64,000 nt of DNA, from NCBI GenBank assembly GCA_023430685.1, contig JAEYZH010000024.1, positions 29,926 to 93,925 of the forward strand, read 5' to 3'. The notes under the pieces were generated by a model. The model worked only from the letters and a program-made list of their open reading frames with translations, had not been told where the DNA came from and did no database searches. Position numbers and translations under genes: made by a program. The DNA comes from Pseudomonadota bacterium. Its GTDB lineage: Bacteria > Pseudomonadota > Gammaproteobacteria > Xanthomonadales > Rhodanobacteraceae. This document shows, in pieces, positions 57,685 to 64,000 of the stretch. Position 1 is the first letter of the stretch. Each line of letters starts with the position of its first letter.

Positions 57685-59144
57685 GCGTAGCGCGCGAGCG
57701 TGGCCGCCGCATCGGGCGCGCCGAACGTTTCGCCCCAGTCTTCCATCAGCGCGATGAGCAGCAGCTTCTCGAACTCGCCCGCGAAGCGCTGCACGATCGC
57801 ATCGGGATCGCGCACGCGCTTGTGGTCGCCGATCACCCCGAAGTGGACATTGCCGTTGTAGCTGAGGATCGAGATGCCGAGCGCAATGGAACCGGTCTGC
57901 GGCACCCAGAACATCAGCTCGCGAACCTCGACCCCGGCGAGGAACAGCGGCTGCTGCGGCCCCGGCACGTTGGTCGCGACCGCGCTCGCCTTGCGGCTGA
58001 ACAGCTCCAGCGCCGGTCCCTGCAACGCGGCCGGCGCCATCCCGAGCGCGGCGAGCAACCCGAACGCGACGACGGCCTGGCGGCGACCCTTGAGGTCGCG
58101 CATGCACGCCGCGACGCGCTCGAGGCGGCGCAGCGGATTCGGCTCGCCGATCGGGAGATCGAGGAACACGAGGCCGAAATGGTTGCCGAGCTTCTTCGCG
58201 TGCTCGAGCGGACGCAGGTTGACCGGCACGGTCGCGCGGATCGTGACGCCATCGACCTCGCCGCCCTCGTCGCGCAGGTAGCCGCGGATCGCGCCGGCGG
58301 CGCACGCGAGCAGCACGTCGTTGACCGTGCAGTCGAGCGCCTTGCCGAGCACCTTGACCTCGGCCAGCGGCAGCGGATCGGCCCAGGCCACGCGCTTGGC
58401 GACGCCGAGGCGGCCCTTGAGCGCGGTCTTCGGATCGTCGGGCAGCGTCAGCGCGATCGCGAGTTCGCGCGTGATCTCGCTGCCCTCGTGCGCGAGCCCC
58501 GCGGCGATCGCGGGATCGGCGAGCATCTGCGCGAACTTCTCCCAGGTCTTGCCGCCCGCGGCGATGACTTTCTGCATGCCGCCCTGCATCGGCTCGAGCA
58601 GCCGCTCGAGCACGCTGCCGCGGTCGCGATGGAGCCAGGTGCGCGCGAGTTCGGCCTGTGCCTCGGGCTGCGGCGCGGTGTCGGTGAGGGACAGCAGCAC
58701 CTGCACCAGCGCAAGGCCGTCGGCATACGAATGGTGGATGCGCGCGACCAGCGCACTCGCGCCGCGGTAGTTCTCGACGAGGTGGAACTGCCAGAGCGGA
58801 CGCGCGGTGTCGAGCGGCGAGGACGCGAGGTCGCTGACGAACGCCTCGAGCTCGGGCTTGTCGGCGTCGCCCGCGAGCGCGGCGACGCGCACGTGCCAGT
58901 CGAGGTCGAAGTCCTCGTCCTCGATCCAGTGCGCGCCGTTGACGCCGACGACCGCCTTCTGGCGGAATCGCCGATACGCGAGGAAGCGTTCACCGAGCAA
59001 GGCCTTGAGGCGCGCGTGCGGGAGCTTGCCCGCGAGCACGAGCACGCCGGTGATCATCATGCGATTGGTCGGCCGTTCCATGCGCAGCCAGGCCGTATCG
59101 ACCTTCGACATCGACTCGCGTTGCGGCTGCGCGCGTGCTGCCAT
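57681..59144 (-). CDS. Wax ester synthase/diacylglycerol acyltransferase
   Basis: A 487-residue bifunctional WS/DGAT that transfers acyl groups from acyl-CoA to fatty alcohol or diacylglycerol, building storage lipid. The active site HHSYADG lies at His137-His138-Asp142 (HHxxxDG). ATG 59144 follows AAGGGG by six bases. Other blocks include MTRRPTNRMM-type sequence as MERPTNRMMITGVLVLAG and VNLRPLEHAKKLGNHFGL. Presence of this gene is consistent with neutral-lipid storage in the host. Confidence 0.9.
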   Translation of the reverse strand: MAARAQPQRESMSKVDTAWLRMERPTNRMMITGVLVLAGKLPHARLKALLGERFLAYRRFRQKAVVGVNGAHWIEDEDFDLDWHVRVAALAGDADKPELEAFVSDLASSPLDTARPLWQFHLVENYRGASALVARIHHSYADGLALVQVLLSLTDTAPQPEAQAELARTWLHRDRGSVLERLLEPMQGGMQKVIAAGGKTWEKFAQMLADPAIAAGLAHEGSEITRELAIALTLPDDPKTALKGRLGVAKRVAWADPLPLAEVKVLGKALDCTVNDVLLACAAGAIRGYLRDEGGEVDGVTIRATVPVNLRPLEHAKKLGNHFGLVFLDLPIGEPNPLRRLERVAACMRDLKGRRQAVVAFGLLAALGMAPAALQGPALELFSRKASAVATNVPGPQQPLFLAGVEVRELMFWVPQTGSIALGISILSYNGNVHFGVIGDHKRVRDPDAIVQRFAGEFEKLLLIALMEDWGETFGAPDAAATLARYA

Positions 59145-59318
59145 GCTGGACCCCTTGCGGCGCCGGCGGAAGGCGCGAAAGCATTCGTGTAGCATTGACG
59201 CTCACATCGCAAAAGGCAATCGGCCGGCGACCGTTCCGGCTTGCACGACGCCTTCTGCGTCCGCCCCCGGCCCGGCCGCGCGCAGCGCGGGCGGCGCACC
59301 CTTCCAGGAAGCCCGCCG

Positions 59319-60509
59319 ATGCACCATGGCACGGACATCCTGCTCGCCCTGTTCGCGATCTTCATCGCGGCGCAGGTCGGTGCCGAACTCGCGCAGCGAC
59401 TGAAGCTGCCCGGCGTCGTCGGCGAGATCGTCGCCGGCTGCGTGATCGGCCCGTCCGCGCTCGGCCTGATCCACCTCGAACAGATCGCCGCCGGCACGCC
59501 GCTCAGCGTGCTCGCCGAAATCGGCGTGGTGCTGCTGCTGTTCTCGGTCGGCCTCGAGACGCGCCTCGAGGAACTCGGCAAGGTCGGCCGCAGCGCGGTA
59601 CTCGTCGGGGTGCTCGGGGTGCTGGTGCCGTTCGGCGCCGGCGCGCTGTGGGCGCACGGGAACGGCTTCGAATGGGCCAAGTCGATGTTCGTCGCGGCCG
59701 CGTTCGTCGCGACCTCCGCGGGCATCACCGCGCGCGTGCTGCAGGAGCTCGGCGTGCTCTCGCGGATCGAGAGCCGCGTGATCCTCGGCGCCGCGGTCAT
59801 CGACGACATCCTCGCGATGCTTCTGCTCGGCGTGGTGGTGTCGATCCAGGATGGCAGCGTCAACATCGGCAGCCTGCTGTTCGTACTGCTGCAGGCGGTC
59901 GGCTTCGTCGCGGTGATCGGCTGGGTCGGCACGCGCCTGATGCGCAAGCGCTCGCACTGGCTCGACGGGCCCGTCAATCCGGAGTCGCCGCTCGCGATCG
60001 CGCTCGCGATCTGCCTCGGTCTTGCCTACCTGTCGACCCAGTTCGGGCTCGCAGCGATCATCGGCGCATTCCTCGCCGGCATGATCGCGTCGGAGATGCA
60101 CCAGCGCGACCAGCTGCACAAGCAGATGCAGCCGCTGCTGGTGCTGCTGACGCCGTTCTTCTTCGTCGTGACCGGGGCCAAGATCGACCTCACGGTGTTC
60201 GCGAGCGTCGATGCGCTATGGATGCTGCTCGTCGCGACCGTGATCGCGATCCTGTCCAAGCTCGTCGGCGGTTTCCTCGGCGCGCTTTCGCTCGGAAAGC
60301 GCGGTGCGACGATCGTCGGCGTCGGCATGATCCCGCGCGGTGAAGTCGGCGTGGTGATCGCGAGCCTCGGGCTCGCGGCCGGCATCTTCACCGACCAGAT
60401 CTACGCGGTGATCGTCGCGATGTCGCTGCTGACCTCGATCGTGACGCCGCCGTTCCTCGCGATGCTGCTCAAGCGCGCCGGCCCGCCCGGCGGCGTGCCA
60501 CCCGCCTGA
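59319..60509 (+). CDS. CPA2-family cation:proton antiporter
   Basis: A 396-residue inner-membrane antiporter with about twelve transmembrane helices. It shows LPGVVGEIVAGCVIGPSALG, EIGVVLLLFSVGLETRLEEL and the ion-site ILGAAVIDDILAMLLLG with the conserved DD pair. The start at 59319 has AGGAAG upstream. It lacks the C-terminal TrkA-N domain of Kef systems. Probably exchanges Na+ or K+ for protons. Confidence 0.85.
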   Translation: MHHGTDILLALFAIFIAAQVGAELAQRLKLPGVVGEIVAGCVIGPSALGLIHLEQIAAGTPLSVLAEIGVVLLLFSVGLETRLEELGKVGRSAVLVGVLGVLVPFGAGALWAHGNGFEWAKSMFVAAAFVATSAGITARVLQELGVLSRIESRVILGAAVIDDILAMLLLGVVVSIQDGSVNIGSLLFVLLQAVGFVAVIGWVGTRLMRKRSHWLDGPVNPESPLAIALAICLGLAYLSTQFGLAAIIGAFLAGMIASEMHQRDQLHKQMQPLLVLLTPFFFVVTGAKIDLTVFASVDALWMLLVATVIAILSKLVGGFLGALSLGKRGATIVGVGMIPRGEVGVVIASLGLAAGIFTDQIYAVIVAMSLLTSIVTPPFLAMLLKRAGPPGGVPPA

Positions 60510-60548
60510 CGGCCGCGCCGCGGGCCGCCTCGGCTATGATCGAACGCG

Positions 60549-61070
60549 ATGAGAGCCCGCCGAACCCGATCTTCGCACGCCCTGCGCGCCTTGCGCCTGG
60601 CGTTCTTGCTCGCCGCGCTCGCGCTCGGCGCCTGCGCCGCGCCGGTGTTCAGGCAGGTGCCGGCGACCGCGGTCACGCCTCTCGAGGCGGCGCGCGAGCC
60701 GCAGCGCCACGCCGGAACCGCCGTCGTCTGGGGCGGCAAGATCCTCGACGTCCGCAACCTCGTGGATGAAACCGAAGTGCAACTCGCGGTCTATCCGCTC
60801 GATCCCGCGCAGCGTCCGCAGCAATCCGAACCCGTGCTCGGCCGCGTCATCGTCGTGCTGCCCGGATTCGCCGATCCGCTCGACTTTCCGCCCGGGCGCT
60901 TCGTGACCGTGCTTGGGCACCTCGACGGCACGCGCACGCGCTACATCGGCGACGCCGAGCGCGCGCTTGCGGTGCTGCGGCGCGATGCGCTGCACCTGTG
61001 GCCCGTGAATTTCCCGCGCGAACGCTCGCGCGTGAGCTTCGGCGTCGGCATCGGCGTCGGCATCCGCTGA
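60549..61070 (+). CDS. Slp-family outer-membrane lipoprotein
   Basis: A 173-residue lipoprotein with lipobox LGAC after a basic, hydrophobic leader (LRLAFLLAALALGAC). The mature part carries the Slp signature PVFRQVPATAVTPLEAARE and VVWGGKILDVRN. Slp family proteins are induced by starvation or acid in other bacteria and lie at the outer membrane. The gene follows the antiporter by 39 bases. Confidence 0.8.
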   Translation: MRARRTRSSHALRALRLAFLLAALALGACAAPVFRQVPATAVTPLEAAREPQRHAGTAVVWGGKILDVRNLVDETEVQLAVYPLDPAQRPQQSEPVLGRVIVVLPGFADPLDFPPGRFVTVLGHLDGTRTRYIGDAERALAVLRRDALHLWPVNFPRERSRVSFGVGIGVGIR

Positions 61071-61085
61071 GGGAACACGCGCGCA

Positions 61086-63053
61086 TCACTTCGCCGGCAA
61101 CGCGAACGCGAGCAGGTAATCGCCGATCGTCGTGCCGAGTTTCGCGTGCCCGCCCGCGGCGACGACGATGAACTGGCGACCGCCGGCCTCGTAGCTCATC
61201 GGCGTCGCCTGCGCGCCCGCAGGCAGTCGCATCGTCCACAGCTCCGCGCCCGTCGTGGTGTCGAATGCGCGCAGGTAGTCGTCGGTGGTCGCACCGATGA
61301 ACACGAGTCCGCCCGCGGTGGTCAAGGGGCCACCCATGTTCGGCGCGCCTTCGGTGTACCAGAACGGCCACGGCGCCTTGTCGCGCGAAGTGCCGAGCGG
61401 CCGCTCCCACGCGATCGTGCCGCTGGCGAGATCGAGCGCGACGAGCTTGCCCCACGGCGGCGGCGTGCACGGCGCGCCGAGCGGCGATTTCAGCAAGGTG
61501 CGGCGCATGCCGTAGGGCGTTCCGCGCTGCGACGCGAACTCCCAACCCTCGAAGTCGCCCGACTCGACCTGCGCATCGAGCTCGTTGCGCGGGACCAATG
61601 CGACCACCATCGGGAGGTCCATGACGTTCGCGACGAGCAGGTGCCTGCGCGGATCCCACGCGCCGCCGCCCCAGTTGGAGCCGCCCGCGTAACTCGGGCG
61701 CATGATCGTGCCCTCGACGCTCGGCGGCGTGTAGATGCCCTCGCTGCGCAGCGCGGCGATCCGGTCGCGGCACACGTTGCGGTCCCAGAACGTGAGTCCC
61801 CAGGCGTCGTCGGGCGTCACCGGTTCGTGCGAAACCAGTGGCGGCAGCGACGAGAATGGCTGCGTCGCCGACGGCGTCTCGCCCGCGACCACGCGCCGGG
61901 GCACCGCGCGTTCCTCGACCGGGAACACCGGTTCACCGGTTTCACGGTGGAACACGAACGCCTGGCCGGTCTTGGTCAGTTGCACGACCGCGGGCACTTC
62001 CCCACCGTCGCGCGCGAGATCCACGAGCATCGGCTGCGAAGCGACGTCGTAGTCCCAGAGGTCGTGGTGCACGAGCTGGCGGCCCCAGGCGAACGCGCCG
62101 GTGGAGGCGCGAAGCGCGACGAGGGAATTGGCCCACTCGTTGTTGCCGCGACGCTCGCCGCCGTAGAAGTCGGGGCTCGCGGAACCCGTCGGGATGAACA
62201 CGAGGTCACGTTCCGCATCGACCGCGAGCGGCGCCCAGGCATTCGCGGCACCGGTCCAGCGCGCCTGCTGCGCGTCGACTTCGGTGAAGTCGGGATTCGC
62301 CGCGTCGGCGGGTACGACCGCGCGCCGCGGGATCGGGTCCCAGTGCCACGCGAGCCGCCCGCTGCGCACGTCGTACGCGCGCACGACGCCGAGCTCGAGC
62401 GCGGTGCCGCCGTTGTCGCCGATCGACGAGCCGATGATCGCGAGATCGCCCGCGATCGCGGGTGGCGAGGTCGCCTGGTACTGGCCGAGCCGCCGCTCGG
62501 TCGCGCGCACGCCCTTGCCGAGGTCGACTTCACCGTTGCGTCCGAAGTCCGCGCAGCGCGTGCCGTCCGCGGCGTCGAGCGCGAACAGGCGTGCGTCGAT
62601 CGAGGCGAACAGGATGCGTTGGGCGCAGCGCGCGCCGGACTCCGCCTGCGCGTCGCGCCACCAGCTCACGCCGCGCGTGGCCATTTCGGAATAGTCACGG
62701 CCACGGTCTACTTCGGCATCGAAACGCCAGCGCAGCCGGCCGTCGGCCGCACCGAGCGCGAACACCTTTCCGGTCGCGGTGTTGAAGTAGAGCGTGTCAC
62801 CGACCAGCAGCGGCGTCGCCTCGAACGTGAGCGCATCGCCGGCGCGCGCGAAGCCCTGCCCGAGTTCACCGGTGCGAAAGCTCCATGCGAGCTCGAGGTC
62901 GCCGACGTTGGCCGGCGTGATCTGCGCGAGCGGCGCGTGGCGCTGGCCACGCCCGTCGCCGCCGTAGGCGGTCCATTCGAACGCGGAGTCCGCCGCGGCC
63001 GTGGTCGCGGCGAGTTGCAGCATCAACACGAGTGAACACTTCGATCGGTGCAT
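61086..63053 (-). CDS. PQQ-dependent quinoprotein dehydrogenase, glucose dehydrogenase-like
   Basis: A 655-residue periplasmic protein. The start at ATG 63053 follows GGAGG and gives a signal peptide (SLVLMLQLAATTAAADSAF). The rest is an eight-bladed propeller with repeated Trp-containing motifs (LELAWSFRTGELG, GTIAWERPLGTSRDKAPWPF, GAELWTMRLPAGA) and PQQ-binding type sequence TPANVGDLELAW. It resembles membrane-free glucose dehydrogenase-like enzymes. Exact substrate unknown. Confidence 0.85.
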   Translation of the reverse strand: MHRSKCSLVLMLQLAATTAAADSAFEWTAYGGDGRGQRHAPLAQITPANVGDLELAWSFRTGELGQGFARAGDALTFEATPLLVGDTLYFNTATGKVFALGAADGRLRWRFDAEVDRGRDYSEMATRGVSWWRDAQAESGARCAQRILFASIDARLFALDAADGTRCADFGRNGEVDLGKGVRATERRLGQYQATSPPAIAGDLAIIGSSIGDNGGTALELGVVRAYDVRSGRLAWHWDPIPRRAVVPADAANPDFTEVDAQQARWTGAANAWAPLAVDAERDLVFIPTGSASPDFYGGERRGNNEWANSLVALRASTGAFAWGRQLVHHDLWDYDVASQPMLVDLARDGGEVPAVVQLTKTGQAFVFHRETGEPVFPVEERAVPRRVVAGETPSATQPFSSLPPLVSHEPVTPDDAWGLTFWDRNVCRDRIAALRSEGIYTPPSVEGTIMRPSYAGGSNWGGGAWDPRRHLLVANVMDLPMVVALVPRNELDAQVESGDFEGWEFASQRGTPYGMRRTLLKSPLGAPCTPPPWGKLVALDLASGTIAWERPLGTSRDKAPWPFWYTEGAPNMGGPLTTAGGLVFIGATTDDYLRAFDTTTGAELWTMRLPAGAQATPMSYEAGGRQFIVVAAGGHAKLGTTIGDYLLAFALPAK

Positions 63054-63160
63054 CGGCGTCCTCCGGAAGCGGCGCATTCGAACGCCGCGCCGCCGCGTTC
63101 GCAAGCCGGATGTGACGGGCGGGTCCCTGCGTGACGCGAGCGGGACCAACGCCCGCCGGA

Positions 63161-63940
63161 TCAGCCGCCGAACGCGCCCGCCGGCAGCAGCGCCCGGTAG
63201 CGCCGGCTCAGCAGCACCTCGCTGCCGTCGCGAAGCGAGAGCCGAACGTCGCCGTGACCGCAAGGCGTCGTCGCGACGATGCCGTCCGCGCGCACGAGGT
63301 GGGACCGATGCACGCGCAGGAACTCGAGTGGATCCAGCCGCTGCGCAAGGCGCGACAGCGTCGCGCGCACGAGATGGCGCGCACCTGCGGTGTGCACGAC
63401 GACATAGTTGCCGGCTGCCTCGAGGCGCTGCACGTCGCCGATCGGCACGATCAGCGAACGCCCGTGCTCGTGCACGACGATCCGACGCAATCGCGGCGTG
63501 CGCGCGAGCCTGCCCGCGAGTCGTCGGAGCGCCTCTTCGTGCGCGTCGGCCTCGCCCGGCGACTGCACGCGGCGTTCGGCAAGCCGTGCCGCGACGCGAT
63601 CCAGGCATTGCGTGAAGCGCGCGCGATCGAAGGGTTTGAGCAGGTAGTCGAGCGCGGCGACCTCGAACGCGCGCACCGCGTGCTCGTGGTAGGCGGTCGT
63701 GAACACGACCAGCGGGTACGGCGGCGACGCGCGCGCGAGCAGGTCGAAGCCGTCGTCGCCGCCGAGCCGGATGTCGAGGAACAGCAGGTCCGGCGCGTGC
63801 GCGCGCAGGATCGCGAGGCCACCGGCAAGGTCGTCGGCCTCCGCGACGATGCGCCAGCCCGGATGCTGCGACAGCAGGCGCCGCAGGCGCGCGCGCGCAG
63901 GCGGTTCGTCCTCGACGATCGCGACGCGCGCTTCAATCAT
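63161..63940 (-). CDS. LytTR-family response regulator
   Basis: A 259-residue regulator. The receiver domain has acidic pocket residues Asp11 and Glu10, phospho-acceptor Asp56 (LLFLDIRLGGDDG) and Lys102 (DYLLKPF). The C-terminal LytTR DNA-binding domain has EAAGNYVVVHTAGARHLVRA and FLRVHRSHLVRADGI. It overlaps the kinase gene by 8 bases, so the two form a two-component pair like LytS/LytR or AlgZ/AlgR. Confidence 0.9.
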   Translation of the reverse strand: MIEARVAIVEDEPPARARLRRLLSQHPGWRIVAEADDLAGGLAILRAHAPDLLFLDIRLGGDDGFDLLARASPPYPLVVFTTAYHEHAVRAFEVAALDYLLKPFDRARFTQCLDRVAARLAERRVQSPGEADAHEEALRRLAGRLARTPRLRRIVVHEHGRSLIVPIGDVQRLEAAGNYVVVHTAGARHLVRATLSRLAQRLDPLEFLRVHRSHLVRADGIVATTPCGHGDVRLSLRDGSEVLLSRRYRALLPAGAFGG

Positions 63941-64000
63941 CGATCGCGACCGGCAAGTCCAGCCGCACGCGCGTTCCGCCACCGGGGCGCGGACCGATCT
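63933..64000 (-). CDS. Partial sensor histidine kinase, C-terminal end
   Basis: The last 21 codons of a gene that enters from the right edge. They read IGPRPGGGTRVRLDLPVAID followed by Asp and stop, the usual end of a histidine kinase ATPase domain (GGGTRVxLxLP). It overlaps the start of the LytTR regulator by 8 bases, which supports a kinase partner. Confidence 0.75.
   Translation of the reverse strand, partial: IGPRPGGGTRVRLDLPVAIDD

Noticed and set aside
1..64000. CRISPR array
   Set aside because: No set of regularly spaced identical repeats with unique spacers was seen; the only tandem repeats are the hexamer and decamer tracts in the O-like gene.

Overview
The window is a temperate phage integrated in a high-GC gammaproteobacterial chromosome, followed by ordinary chromosome. 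Bases 1 to about 40,400 are prophage and the rest is host. The host resembles the order Lysobacterales (Xanthomonadales). This is inferred from the mix of kdsB, ispG, xseA and a wax ester synthase, and from secreted proteins carrying a DGFE-type motif. No rRNA or tRNA was found to confirm it.

The prophage has a lambda-like gene order, shown here in reverse, with a head module of podovirus-like character. Read right to left it runs: integrase and excisionase (38.3-39.6 kb); a rightward early operon from a PL-like promoter (27.8-37.0 kb) with recombination genes (putative annealing protein, YqaJ exonuclease, DnaQ-like exonuclease), a Lar-like protein, DUF2303, a J-domain protein and a MazG-like fusion; a repressor/Cro immunity region (24.6-25.4 kb); a leftward operon with regulators, two DNA methyltransferases, O- and P-like replication genes, small nin-type genes, a RuvC-like resolvase and a Q-like antiterminator (15.1-24.4 kb); a lysis cassette (11.9-14.3 kb); terminase; portal, scaffold, capsid and connector genes (1-11.7 kb). 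The tail genes continue past the left edge, so the left attachment site is not visible.

The best regulatory signal is a set of five 16-bp operators of the form ATTACC-N4-GGTAAT. Three lie between the divergent repressor and cro genes and two lie upstream of the rightward early operon. Each set overlaps a near-consensus sigma70 promoter, matching the OR/PR and OL/PL logic of lambda.

Several cargo genes break the operon direction: an exported protein with repeated short motifs (8.7-9.7 kb), an unknown gene between Q and lysis (14.5-15.1 kb), a two-gene unit of a 36-residue proline-rich peptide plus a SLATT-like two-helix membrane protein (21.1-21.7 kb), a Mesh1-like alarmone hydrolase and a DUF4760-like membrane protein in the position of lambda rex (26.1-27.6 kb), a membrane protein pair (37.0-37.8 kb) and a zinc-ribbon/DUF4145-like gene beside the integrase (39.6-40.4 kb). 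These are the best candidates for exclusion or defence functions.

The chromosomal part (40.6-64 kb) carries lipid A/KDO synthesis (kdsB), isoprenoid synthesis (ispG), a PAP2 phosphatase, a DMT transporter, an M64-type peptidase, a PilZ-like protein, a cardiolipin synthase, exonuclease VII large subunit (xseA), an aldehyde dehydrogenase, a REP-associated transposase, a glutaredoxin beside a tiny Cys-rich secreted peptide, a WS/DGAT acyltransferase with a GNAT partner, a CPA2 antiporter, a Slp lipoprotein, a PQQ-type dehydrogenase and a LytTR two-component system cut by the right edge.
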